Shown here: positions 16,000-23,935 of the stretch, piece by piece
Numbering within the stretch: position 1 is the first letter of the stretch
Layout of the letters: each line of letters starts with the position of its first letter
Source of the DNA: JAGQUL01 sp038212015
GTDB taxonomy: Bacteria; Actinomycetota; Thermoleophilia; Gaiellales; SKUG01
DNA: 27,860 nucleotides
Direction of reading: 5' to 3'
Assembly: GCA_038212015.1 (NCBI GenBank)
Contig: JBBQUY010000045.1
Span: 1 to 27,860, forward strand
The notes under the pieces: generated by a model
The model's input: the letters and a program-made list of their open reading frames with translations, nothing else
Database searches by the model: none
Told to the model about the DNA's origin: nothing
Translations under genes and position numbers: made by a program

Positions 16000-17153
16000 G
16001 TGTCGGCGATCCTGGAGATCGTTCCCTCGGTCACCGACGCCACGAGCACCGACCCGCCGGCGACCGCACCGAAGTGCACGATGCCGCCCGTGCCGGCGTG
16101 CGTGGTGCGCCGCGCCGTGCCGGGGTGCACGGCCGTGATCGTGTCGGTGCAGAAGTCGGCGTACAGGTAGCGGCCGCGCAGCGACTGCACCGGGCCGCGA
16201 TACACGACGCCGCCGGTCACCGAGCACGCGCCGCCCGAGCGGCCGTAGTCCAGGAACGGGCGCGCGTAGCTCGTTCCGGTGGAGAGGCGAACGCTCGAGG
16301 AGAACGTGAGGTTGCCCTCCATGCGCGGCCATCCGAAGTTGGCACCCGCCGGACCGCCCGCCCGCATCCGGTCGATCTCCTCGCGCTCGTTCTGGCCGAC
16401 GTCGCCGATCCAGATGTCACCCGTCGCGCCGTCGATGCTGAAGCGCCACGGATTGCGCAGGCCGAGCGCGTAGATCTCCCGGCGTGCGCCGCGTCGGTTG
16501 TAGAACGGGTTGGAGCGCGGGATCACGTACCCGCCCGCGACTCGAGGGACGATTCGGATGAGCTTGCCCATGAGGCGATCCATGCGCTGGGAGTTGCGCA
16601 GCTCCACGCCGCCTCCACCGCCGTCGCCGATCGACAGGAACAGCAGTCCGCCGCGGGTGGTCCACAGGTTGCCGCCGTTGTGGTTGGTGGCGATCGGCGG
16701 GCTGAGCGGGATGCGGATGATCACGCGTCCGCTGCCGCCGATCACGCGACCGGCTCGTGCGCGGTACTGGCGCACCTCGCCGGTACCTGAGCGGTTGACG
16801 AAGTACACGAAGAAGCGGCCGCTGCGTGCGTAGTCGGCGCTGAACGCCATCGACAGCAGGCCCTGTTCGCCGCCGCCGAGCACGATCCGGCGAAGGTCCA
16901 GGAACGAGCGACGCGTGCCCCCGTTGACCGACCAGATCCGCCCGCCCTGTTCGACGACGTAGAACGTGTCGCCGCTGCCGGGGGCGCCCCCGACCCACAC
17001 GGGTGCGGTGAAGGACAGGCCGGGCAGCTCGACGAGTCGAAACGACGGCGTGGCGGGCTCGGTGCCGGCCTGGCTGGCCGTGGTCAGCGCGCTCGCGGCG
17101 GCCACGGTGACGACGAGGGCGAGGGCGACGAGGCGGCGAAGGGAACGTTGCAT
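15996..17153 (-). CDS. Secreted PQQ-type sugar dehydrogenase (glucose/sorbosone dehydrogenase family)
   Basis: The 385-aa protein has a twin-basic signal peptide (MQRSLRRLVALALVVTVAAA, cleavage near residue 30) and a six-bladed beta-propeller of the GSDH family. Markers are 'FYVVEQGGRIW' (~62-72), 'GGEQGLLSMAFSADY' (~95-110), 'NHNGGNLWTT' with the catalytic-type His, 'LSIGDGGGGG', 'EIYALGLRNPWRFSID' and 'IWIGDVGQNEREEI'. Family members oxidise aldose sugars with bound PQQ and Ca2+ outside the cytoplasm; PQQ use here is inferred from family. ATG 17153 is chosen because it begins a proper signal peptide, although the frame is open to 17273. No ribosome site is visible. The gene is divergent from the DsbA-like gene 46 bases away and coupled to the CMD gene. 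Confidence 0.88.
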   Translation of the reverse strand: MQRSLRRLVALALVVTVAAASALTTASQAGTEPATPSFRLVELPGLSFTAPVWVGGAPGSGDTFYVVEQGGRIWSVNGGTRRSFLDLRRIVLGGGEQGLLSMAFSADYARSGRFFVYFVNRSGTGEVRQYRARAGRVIGGSGRVIIRIPLSPPIATNHNGGNLWTTRGGLLFLSIGDGGGGGVELRNSQRMDRLMGKLIRIVPRVAGGYVIPRSNPFYNRRGARREIYALGLRNPWRFSIDGATGDIWIGDVGQNEREEIDRMRAGGPAGANFGWPRMEGNLTFSSSVRLSTGTSYARPFLDYGRSGGACSVTGGVVYRGPVQSLRGRYLYADFCTDTITAVHPGTARRTTHAGTGGIVHFGAVAGGSVLVASVTEGTISRIADT

Positions 17154-17199
17154 GGGCTGGATGCTGGCAGGACTCGCCGGGCGATGCCACCATTGGGCC

Positions 17200-17886
17200 A
17201 TGCAGGATCGCGTTCGCATCGAGATGTTCCTCGACGTCAGCTGCCCGTGGTGCCACGGCGCGCTCGAATCCAATCGCCGGCTGCTCGACGAGCTCGTCGC
17301 CGATCCCGGCGTGCCGCCGCTTCAGGTGCAGTGGCGCTTCATGCGCCTGCACCCGATGCCGCGCGACGGGGGACTGCCCCTGGACGAGTACTACGACGCG
17401 TGGGCGCCGGATGCCGAGGCGAAGGAGCGAGCTCGCCAGGAGGTGCGCGACTACGTGCGCGGTGTCGGCGTGCGCGTGGACTTCGCTCGCTACGACTTCC
17501 TCCACGATCCGTTCACTGCGCATCGGCTGCTGGCTGCAGTTCGCGACGATGGCGGCGACGACCTGCCGTCGCTGTGGAGCGTCGCGCGCGCGGTACTCAA
17601 CGCCAACTTCGTGCACGGTCTCGACATTGCCGACCACGCCGTCCTGCGCGGCGCGGTGGAGCGGCAGGGGCTCGTGCTGCCGGTGCGCATCTGGGAGCTC
17701 GTGGCCAGCGAAGACGGGCATCTCGCCGAGACGCTCGCCGACCATGCTCGGGCGCTCGAGGTGGAGCTCGACGGCGTGCCGCGCATGGTCGTGGGCTCGA
17801 CGATCGTGCCCACGTGGATCGAGCTGGACGAGGTTCGCGGTCGCCTGCGCGCGGCGATCGCCGAGCAGTCTTCTACGATGGCCTGA
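17200..17886 (+). CDS. DsbA family oxidoreductase (FrnE-like)
   Basis: The 228-aa thioredoxin-fold protein has the active site 'SCPWCHG' (Cys ~15 and ~18) after the first strand. A helical insertion follows (~60-165), and a cis-proline loop 'GVPRMVVG' lies near 195. There is no signal peptide, so it is cytoplasmic, like FrnE and other DsbA-like disulfide reductases or isomerases. ATG 17200 is chosen because the catalytic strand starts immediately after it; the longer open frame from 16966 is antisense to the sugar dehydrogenase. No Shine-Dalgarno is seen, and a CACCAT box six bases upstream suggests a leaderless transcript. The last 14 bases overlap the convergent membrane-protein gene. Confidence 0.85.
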   Translation: MQDRVRIEMFLDVSCPWCHGALESNRRLLDELVADPGVPPLQVQWRFMRLHPMPRDGGLPLDEYYDAWAPDAEAKERARQEVRDYVRGVGVRVDFARYDFLHDPFTAHRLLAAVRDDGGDDLPSLWSVARAVLNANFVHGLDIADHAVLRGAVERQGLVLPVRIWELVASEDGHLAETLADHARALEVELDGVPRMVVGSTIVPTWIELDEVRGRLRAAIAEQSSTMA

Positions 17887-18340
17887 TCACGAGCACGACC
17901 GCCGCGACCAGGAGCAGCACGAGCTCGCCGCGCGAGGTGAGGTCGACCTGGCGGATGCGCCACTGCACGTCCTCGTCGTCGGCTCCCTGCTGGGTGGACA
18001 CGAGCACGGCTCGCTGCAGCTGCGGCGCGCGCAGCATCGTCGACCCGAAGAAGGCGACGATCCACGCGCCGATCGCGGTGCCGAGCCACCAGTTGTCGAC
18101 GAGCTTCAGGTCGCGATCGGCGATGTACCAGGTGCCGGCACCCGCGGCGATCAGCGCGGCCGGCAGCGCCACGAGCAGGCTCAGCTTGCCGACGCGACGA
18201 GCGTAGTTCACGACGGCCGCGGGATCGTCGCCCGAACGAACGTGCATGCCCCAGCCGGCGGTCGTCGCCACGACGAGGATCCATGCCGCGGAGGCTGCCG
18301 CGACGAGTGCCACGAGGATGATCTGGAGGGTCGAATCCAT
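17873..18340 (-). CDS. Four-helix integral membrane protein (DUF2269-like), 155 aa
   Basis: Four hydrophobic helices are visible (~4-26, ~53-73, ~86-104 and ~139-152), with a polar loop 'LVSTQQGADDEDVQWRIRQVDLTSRGE' before the last. Length and topology resemble DUF2269-type predicted integral membrane proteins, but no diagnostic motif confirms it. ATG 18340 has no Shine-Dalgarno; TAGCAC lies six bases upstream and may be the -10 of a leaderless transcript. The C-terminal 14 bases overlap the convergent DsbA-like gene. Function unknown. Confidence 0.7.
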   Translation of the reverse strand: MDSTLQIILVALVAAASAAWILVVATTAGWGMHVRSGDDPAAVVNYARRVGKLSLLVALPAALIAAGAGTWYIADRDLKLVDNWWLGTAIGAWIVAFFGSTMLRAPQLQRAVLVSTQQGADDEDVQWRIRQVDLTSRGELVLLLVAAVVLVIRPS

Positions 18341-18423
18341 GCGCGAGTGCTACCCGGGGCGGTCCAGCTGCAACCGGGGACGGCGCGAACGGGATATTCG
18401 GGTGGGGCAGCTGCGCCGCGTCA

Positions 18424-19047
18424 TTGCGCGCGCCGCTCTCGGGGGACCAGCTGGACGCACTGACGCCATATCGCGGCGGCATCATCACGCCGCCACCACT
18501 ACCTGCGCCGCCGCCGCTCGATCCGACGGAGGGGCTGCTCAACTCACCTGTGGGACGGGTCGTCGAAGGGCGCGCCGGCGACGCTGCCTCGCTGCTCGCG
18601 ATCATCGGTGCCGCGACGCTCGTGATCAACCATCGTGGCCCGGGTGCGCCGATGGCCGAATTCGTCGGCGAACGCATCGTGCTCGGGTCGATGGGAGCCG
18701 CGGGCGTCGACGCGCTCATCCAGGCGCGCAACACGCTCAAGGACGACGGTGCGGGCGCGGAGGAGCGCGGCAACGCCAGGAGCAGCTGGGGAACGGTGGC
18801 CTACGCCGCGACCGGCCTGCTGCCGGCGGCATCGCTCAAGGCGCTGCGCGGCCTGCATCGCTCACCGTCGACCCACGAAGTGCTCGGGCTCGGCGCGCTC
18901 GGCGTGAACGCAGCGATGCTCGGCTACGAGACCGTGACGCGCACACCGAAGATGGCGCGAGGCGAAGAAGATGCATCGGGCTACGGCTCGTTCCTGGCGT
19001 CGATCGGTGGATTCGTGGTGGCGCGCCGCGTCATGTCCCGCGCGTAG
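18424..19047 (+). CDS. Hypothetical Ala/Gly-rich probable membrane protein, 207 aa
   Basis: I do not recognise this family. The N-terminus is proline-rich ('ITPPPLPAPPPLDP'). It is followed by weakly hydrophobic helices (~54-68, ~84-97, ~122-137, ~150-168 and ~188-202) with glycine-rich faces, interrupted by a charged loop 'ARNTLKDDGAGAEERGNARSS'. This looks like a protein that packs helices in or on the membrane. TTG 18424 is the only start that keeps the whole domain; no ATG or GTG lies upstream in frame and no ribosome site is evident, so the start is uncertain. It ends 15 bases from the convergent gene that follows. Confidence 0.6.
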   Translation: MRAPLSGDQLDALTPYRGGIITPPPLPAPPPLDPTEGLLNSPVGRVVEGRAGDAASLLAIIGAATLVINHRGPGAPMAEFVGERIVLGSMGAAGVDALIQARNTLKDDGAGAEERGNARSSWGTVAYAATGLLPAASLKALRGLHRSPSTHEVLGLGALGVNAAMLGYETVTRTPKMARGEEDASGYGSFLASIGGFVVARRVMSRA

Positions 19048-19062
19048 GCACGCCTCACCGAG

Positions 19063-20055
19063 TCAGAAATTGCCGAGCCAGAATCGGCGCCGTTCGGGCA
19101 GCAGCTCGGCTCGGTGGACGTCGCCGCGGCCGGCCAGAAGAAACCGCTCGTGGAGGAAGGCGGCAGTCATGCATGCTTCGTCGGCATGGAAGGGGCCCTC
19201 GAAGTCGTGGAGCAGGGGGCGCAGGACGAGCACCCAGCGCCCTTCGTGCTGCCACCAGCAGCGATAGGTCTTCGCCAGCCCCAGCACGGCCACCGGATCG
19301 AACAGCTCGCGCCAGCGGGGTTCCTGTGGGTCTCCGTCGACGTGGATGCGTGACTGGCGCTGCAGCCGTCCGCTCTCGAGCTGAAGCTCGTTCCAGCCCG
19401 GCGTGTGCAGCGTCCATGGCCCGCGTCGCGGGACGCGTGAGCTGCCGGGGAGCATGTCTTCGATCGCTCGAGGAAGCTGCATGAGCGCGAAGGTGAACAG
19501 GTTGGTGCTCAGTGCTGTCGTGCCCACGATCACCGGCGCGCCGCCGGCTATTCGACCTTGCAGCAGCTCGCCGGTGCCAAACTGCACGCCCCGGCCGAAG
19601 AGGCCTGTGATTGGCACCTGCTCGAGGAACCAGCCTGTGTCCTTGGGCGTGATCACCGCGGTCGGATCGCTCCCGAAGGGCACGAAGTTGCGACGAGCTG
19701 CCCACCGCTCCCAGCCGTCACCGGCATGCGTCACCACATGCCGCTTGGCCTCGATCGACAGAACGACAGGGAGCGCGATGGCCGCCAGCGCCACGACGTG
19801 GACGACGAGCACCGGAGCGAGCCAGCGCTCGACAAGGCGCCAGTGCGGGCCGTCGCTCATCACCACGCCAGCGACCGCGAACGCCACCAGGGACGCGGTC
19901 ACGAGAAACATCACCACCACGACCGGGCCAGTCAGCCGCCGTGGCTTCCTGGGCGCAGCAAGGGGCCGGTCGACCGGCGCATCCGGGTACAGCTCGCGAA
20001 TCGTGCGGGCGATGGGTTCCACCGACGAAGCATCGGTCGGGCCGGGGGCGACCAT
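19063..20055 (-). CDS. Hypothetical bitopic membrane protein, 330 aa
   Basis: The protein has a short basic N-terminal segment ('RPLAAPRKPRRLTG'), two transmembrane helices (~44-67 and ~80-100) and a ~225-residue C-terminal domain. That domain is rich in Trp and Arg ('GDGWERWAARRNFVPFGSD', 'WFLEQVPITGLFGRGVQFGTGELLQG', 'TYRCWWQHEGRWVLVLRPL'). The first of these segments resembles proteins with a large soluble domain after a two-helix hairpin, but no family is recognised. Orientation of the domain cannot be decided with confidence. ATG 20055 begins a coherent N-terminus with no clear ribosome site. The neighbouring small gene upstream on the same strand ends at 20115, so the two may be co-transcribed. 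Function unknown. Confidence 0.75.
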   Translation of the reverse strand: MVAPGPTDASSVEPIARTIRELYPDAPVDRPLAAPRKPRRLTGPVVVVMFLVTASLVAFAVAGVVMSDGPHWRLVERWLAPVLVVHVVALAAIALPVVLSIEAKRHVVTHAGDGWERWAARRNFVPFGSDPTAVITPKDTGWFLEQVPITGLFGRGVQFGTGELLQGRIAGGAPVIVGTTALSTNLFTFALMQLPRAIEDMLPGSSRVPRRGPWTLHTPGWNELQLESGRLQRQSRIHVDGDPQEPRWRELFDPVAVLGLAKTYRCWWQHEGRWVLVLRPLLHDFEGPFHADEACMTAAFLHERFLLAGRGDVHRAELLPERRRFWLGNF

Positions 20056-20114
20056 GAGCCGTGCCGATGTTCGGAACGGCGTCGCGCTGCGACGACTCTC
20101 GTCCGCGGAGTGGG

Positions 20115-20405
20115 CTAGGCGCTGGCGCGCAGCGCGCCGAACGTGCGGTCGCGCAGCGCGATGCGCGCGATCGCCTGGTCGAGCAGGCGACGATCGATGG
20201 GTCCGGTGGTCGGGGTCGTCTCGTCGCGATCGACGTAATCGACCGAGAGCACGTGGTCGACGAACCAGTCCGGATCGCGTTCGGCGATGTAGCGGACCTT
20301 CTCGTCACCGTCGCCGTGGGCGATCAGGTGGAGCGCGTCGGCGAGCTCGCGCTCGTGATCTGGCGCGGACGGGCGGGTAGCGTGGGAGTTCGACGAGACC
20401 TGCAT
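20115..20405 (-). CDS. Hypothetical small acidic protein, 96 aa
   Basis: The start ATG 20405 is well supported by GGAGGT five bases upstream, better than most genes here, implying high translation. The protein is soluble, with a Ser/Asn-rich start and then two helical segments: 'HERELADALHLIAHGDGDEKVRYIAERDPDWFVDHVLS' and 'IDRRLLDQAIARIALRDRTFG'. I do not recognise a family. It is followed, 59 bases later, by the two-helix membrane protein on the same strand. The glycosyltransferase gene upstream ends at 20514, leaving 108 bases that may contain its promoter. Confidence 0.75.
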   Translation of the reverse strand: MQVSSNSHATRPSAPDHERELADALHLIAHGDGDEKVRYIAERDPDWFVDHVLSVDYVDRDETTPTTGPIDRRLLDQAIARIALRDRTFGALRASA

Positions 20406-20513
20406 GGTGACCTCCGGGGGCGGGGTTGTCTTGTCCCGTCGACCGGTGGGCAACCGATCGAGTTGGTGGTGTCTTCCCCCCGACTCGAAAAGCATGCGTG
20501 TCAGTCGCGAAAG

Positions 20514-22370
20514 CTACGCAGCGCGCTCGGACGCGGTCGGTTGCTCCTCCGCCTCGGCTTCCAGCCACGAGAGCTCGGCGTCGGAGAACAGGCGTTCCAG
20601 CACGATGACGTCGGAGCAGTCGTCGAAGTCCAGGCCGATCGATTCGAGGTGCTGCACGAGCCGCGCGCCCGCCTGCTCCAGGCTCATCGCGCAGCGCATC
20701 GGGACGCCGAGCTCGAGCGGTGCGGCGGCGTATCCGGCTGCAAGCAACTGCGCGACGTTCGCGAGCGAGCGCTCGTCGGTCGGGTCCAGCCGCGCGAAGC
20801 GCGCGCCCGGAACGCGTCGGTGATGCAGCAGTGGTTCGCGGGGCGTGCGTGCGTCCGCGATGCCGGCGTCGAGGGCGCCGCAGTCGCGGCGTGCGCGCAC
20901 CGCAGGGGTGTCGAAGCCGGGGCGGTCGAGCGTCGTGGTCGGCAGCGTCGCGAGCACGGTCCAGATCGCGGCCTCGATGCCGGCGGGGCCGTCGACGGTC
21001 GCGAGCGCATCGAGCAGGTCGCGACGCGCTACGGCGACGCAGCAGTACCCGGCCTCCAGGGCGGTCGTGCCGATGGAAGCCGGTCGAATCGCGATGCCAT
21101 GCGAGCTGCGCGCCAGCTCGGCCAGCAGCAGTGCGTCGGCGCTCGTTGCTGCGTCGGGGTCGAATGCGAGCACGCACAGGTCCTCGTCGGCATCGCGCAG
21201 CAGCGCGCGCAGCTCGTCGACCAGCTCGCCCGCGGGGCCGTCGAGCACGTGCCAGTCGCGTCGTGCGGTGGGCGCTGCCGGATCGACCGGAACGCAGACG
21301 CGGAGGGGGGCGGCAAGCAGCTGGGGCGTGCGCGGTGCACTCGTGCGCGCGGCGGCGTGGCGCGCGTGCAGACCGTCCAGCAGTTCGACGGTGTACCTGG
21401 CGCGGGCACTCACGTCGGTCGAGCGTGCGGCATGTTCGGCGCGCGTGGACATCTGCCTGATGCGTTCGGGCTCGTCGAGCAGCGCGCGCAGCGCGGCGGC
21501 GATCGTCGCCACGTCATCGTCGGGACCGATCTCGAGCATCGCGCCGCGCAGTTCGTCGGCGCCCACCTGCGCGGGAAGGTCGCCCACGCCGACCGCACCG
21601 CAGGCGGCGACCTCGTAGTACTTGGCCGACAGGATCTCGTACGTGGTGCCGGTGACGACGACGCGCGAGCGGCGCAGCAGGTCGGCGAACGCCGGCTGTC
21701 CACGGCGCGCTGGGGACGTCGACATGCATTCCCAGTAGCCGGGGTGGCCGACGTCGACGACGTTCCACTCGCCGGCGAGCTGCGCGGCTGCCTGCTTGAT
21801 GCGCGATCGCACCGGATACGCGGTGCCGTTTGCGGCGCCGCAGATGAGCAGGTCGATGTCGCGCGAGGCGCCGGGATCGGGTGCGTAGAAGAGGTCGGGG
21901 TCGTGGCCGAGCGGGCGCACGAGCAGTTCGCAGTCGAGGTCGGCGCGAAGGTCTTCATAGGCGGCGTAGCCGGATTCCGGGCCGAGGCCGAGCAGTGCGG
22001 TAGGGCGCATGCGCTGCAGGTAGCGGCGGCGCTCGTCGAGCGCGCTGAGCGGATCGCTCATGAACAGCGCGGTGGGGCATGCAACGTGTTCGATGCCGCG
22101 AAGCAGCTCGTCCCACAGCCCCGGCTCGGCGTGGTGCAGGTCGGGCAGCAGCACCACGTCGGGAGCCTGCTCGACTACGACCTCGTCGATGGTTCGCGCC
22201 GGATCGTAGCCTGGAAAGCCGGGACCCCAGAACACCATGTCGCAGTGCTCGCGCAGCGCGAGCCACATCGTCGCCAGCGTGGTGTCCATCGAGCGCGCGA
22301 AGTAGTCGAGCCGGTACGGCATCAGCACGCGCAGGTCGCGCGGCGTGTCAGTCGCGCCGCGCTCGCTCAT
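20514..22370 (-). CDS. Family 1-type glycosyltransferase (CgeB-like) with extra C-terminal region
   Basis: The 618-aa cytoplasmic protein starts with a Rossmann-like domain ('LRVLMPYRLDYFARSMDTTLATMWLAL', 'APDVVLLPDL', 'ACPTALFMSDPLSALDERRRYL'). A second Rossmann domain, as in Glyco_trans_1_2 proteins, follows: 'RRSRVVVTGTTYEILSAKYYEVAACGAVGV' (~235-265), with the Glu of the nucleotide-sugar-binding loop. Residues ~360-618 are an added region whose 'LCVLAFDPDAATSADALLLAELAR' and 'GYCCVAVARRDLLDAL' strands look like a degenerate GT-A domain. The start ATG 22370 overlaps the epimerase stop by 4 nt (ATGA), so translation is coupled. It probably adds sugar to a surface glycan or natural product using the product of the epimerase; acceptor unknown. 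Confidence 0.75.
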   Translation of the reverse strand: MSERGATDTPRDLRVLMPYRLDYFARSMDTTLATMWLALREHCDMVFWGPGFPGYDPARTIDEVVVEQAPDVVLLPDLHHAEPGLWDELLRGIEHVACPTALFMSDPLSALDERRRYLQRMRPTALLGLGPESGYAAYEDLRADLDCELLVRPLGHDPDLFYAPDPGASRDIDLLICGAANGTAYPVRSRIKQAAAQLAGEWNVVDVGHPGYWECMSTSPARRGQPAFADLLRRSRVVVTGTTYEILSAKYYEVAACGAVGVGDLPAQVGADELRGAMLEIGPDDDVATIAAALRALLDEPERIRQMSTRAEHAARSTDVSARARYTVELLDGLHARHAAARTSAPRTPQLLAAPLRVCVPVDPAAPTARRDWHVLDGPAGELVDELRALLRDADEDLCVLAFDPDAATSADALLLAELARSSHGIAIRPASIGTTALEAGYCCVAVARRDLLDALATVDGPAGIEAAIWTVLATLPTTTLDRPGFDTPAVRARRDCGALDAGIADARTPREPLLHHRRVPGARFARLDPTDERSLANVAQLLAAGYAAAPLELGVPMRCAMSLEQAGARLVQHLESIGLDFDDCSDVIVLERLFSDAELSWLEAEAEEQPTASERAA

Positions 22371-23320
22371 GCCGCGGTCGTGGATGCCGGCGCAGGCGCC
22401 GCCTCGGTGGGGCGACCGTCGCGATCGAACTGGCGAACCCATTCGAACACGAGCTCCATGCCGCGTTCGAGCTCCACCTGGGGGCTCCAGCCGAGCGCGC
22501 GCAGCTTCGCGGTGCTCAGGCGCTTGACGACGGTCTGCGCGCCGGGCGCCTCGACGACGTCGATGAGCGTCTCGGGCGCGCCGGTCATGCGGCAGGCAAT
22601 GCGAGCCACATCGTGGATCTGCACGGCGGCATCGTCGCGGCCGATGTTGTAGACACCGACGCCCGCGGCCGAGTCGACGGCGTTCGTCGCGCGCTCGCCG
22701 TGCTCGAGCGCGATGCGGATGCCGCGCGTGGTGTCGCCGACCCAGCACCAGGAACGCTCGGCGCCGCGGTGCACGGGGATCGTCTGCCCGGTGTTTGCCT
22801 GCCAGAGGATGTTGAGCAGTGCGGCGCGACCGCGGCCGGGCACGACGCCCGGGCCATACGGCATCGACAGGCGCAGGATCTGCAGCCCGTCCGGGCAGTA
22901 CAGCTGCGCGGCCTGCTCGCCCCAGTACTTGGACAGGCCGTAGATGTTGTGCGGCAGCGTAAGCGGTCCGTCCTCGGCACAGTCGGCATCGCCCTGGTCA
23001 CCGTAGACCTCGCTCGTCGACACGTACGCCATGCGTGCGCCGGCATCGGCAGCGGCCTTGGCGAGCAGTCCGGTGGCGAGCGCATTGCTCGTGATGGAGC
23101 GTGCGACGTCGTCTTCGCCGAACAGTCGTCCGACCTGCGCGGCAAGGTGCACCACCACGTCCGGGCGGTGCTCGCGCACGAGCCGCTCCGCGACACCGAA
23201 CTCGGTGAGGTCACCGTCGGCATGGTCGACGCCCACGGCGTCCCAGCCGGCATCGAGCAGGTCTGCCATGAGGTTGCGGCCGACGAATCCGTTGGCACCG
23301 GTGACGAGCAATCGAGTCAT
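22367..23320 (-). CDS. NAD-dependent epimerase/dehydratase (extended SDR, sugar-nucleotide type)
   Basis: The 317-aa protein has the glycine-rich NAD(P)-binding motif 'VTGANGFVGRNL' (residues 6-17), 'DVVVHLAAQVG' (~58-68), the Ser of 'AYVSTSEVYGD' and the catalytic 'YGLSKYWGE' (YxxxK). 'MPYGPGVVPGRGRAALL' is the substrate-binding segment. This is the GalE/RmlB/GMD-like superfamily acting on nucleotide sugars. The exact substrate cannot be read from sequence. ATG 23320 is chosen as the first codon before the NAD motif; the frame extends to 23662 but the extra part is composition noise. No Shine-Dalgarno is seen and GATTCT lies six bases upstream, fitting a leaderless start. It overlaps the glycosyltransferase gene by 4 nt. 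Confidence 0.9.
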   Translation of the reverse strand: MTRLLVTGANGFVGRNLMADLLDAGWDAVGVDHADGDLTEFGVAERLVREHRPDVVVHLAAQVGRLFGEDDVARSITSNALATGLLAKAAADAGARMAYVSTSEVYGDQGDADCAEDGPLTLPHNIYGLSKYWGEQAAQLYCPDGLQILRLSMPYGPGVVPGRGRAALLNILWQANTGQTIPVHRGAERSWCWVGDTTRGIRIALEHGERATNAVDSAAGVGVYNIGRDDAAVQIHDVARIACRMTGAPETLIDVVEAPGAQTVVKRLSTAKLRALGWSPQVELERGMELVFEWVRQFDRDGRPTEAAPAPASTTAA

Positions 23321-23446
23321 GGGACGAGAATCGGCATTTCCAGCGGGTTCTCTGGAGTCCGTTGCAGCATGCGCGACCGATTGCAGGGGCAAGCCCGTAC
23401 CAGCTGGATCGCGTCGCCATCGACGATGTGGGGTACGGCGTACGTG

Positions 23447-23884
23447 ATGGAAGCATGCAGAGCGTGTGATTGCGAACAGTTCCGGTGGGCGGAGGGCACG
23501 CGCTGCAGGTGTGGCCATGAGCTGGACGAGCATGATTGCGGGTTGCCGACGTCTGGTCGTGTGCCGCTGCCGGGCGTCTCGCGCCTCGCCCTGGCTGGCT
23601 TCGTGCTGGTACCGATTGCCGCTTCCCTCGCCGAATACCTGCGCGTCGCTCGCGGTCCGCACCTTTCAACGTGCCAGATTGGCGACTGCTTCGCTCAGGA
23701 CGAGCAATTCATGGCGGTGTTCACCGGGTTGATCTGGGGTGCCCCGGCTCTGGTGCTGGGTGTGCTCCTGCTGGTCGGCCGCCCTCGTGGCGAACACCAG
23801 CAGCGTGGGTGGTCCGTGCTCACCGTGGCAGCACTGCTCGTGTACGCGGTCATCATGATTACGGTGTTCGGCGCGGCGCACTGA
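23447..23884 (+). CDS. Small membrane protein with FAM221-like Cys/His motif, 145 aa
   Basis: The N-terminus holds a compact Cys/His cluster: Cys 4, 7, 9, 20, 22, His 24, His 29 and Cys 31, in the order CxxCxCxxF...CxCGHxxxxH. This spacing recalls the metal-binding motif of FAM221-type and similar short domains. Three hydrophobic helices follow (~45-63, ~90-111 and ~122-141), with two Cys (76, 81) between the first and second. It would place a zinc-binding tip on one side of the membrane. ATG 23447 is chosen because it just precedes the cluster; TACGGC seven bases upstream could be a -10. It is divergent from the epimerase gene (126 bases). I know of no named family with this exact architecture. 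Confidence 0.6.
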   Translation: MEACRACDCEQFRWAEGTRCRCGHELDEHDCGLPTSGRVPLPGVSRLALAGFVLVPIAASLAEYLRVARGPHLSTCQIGDCFAQDEQFMAVFTGLIWGAPALVLGVLLLVGRPRGEHQQRGWSVLTVAALLVYAVIMITVFGAAH

Positions 23885-23935
23885 AGGCGCCGGCCACGCC
23901 GGAGGCTGCACCGGGAGGAAGAAACGCAGGGTGCG

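Noticed and set aside
20061..22652. Plus-strand frame of about 863 codons opposite the glycosyltransferase
   Set aside because: Antisense shadow produced by high GC bias; no recognisable motif, while the opposite strand has clear Rossmann motifs.
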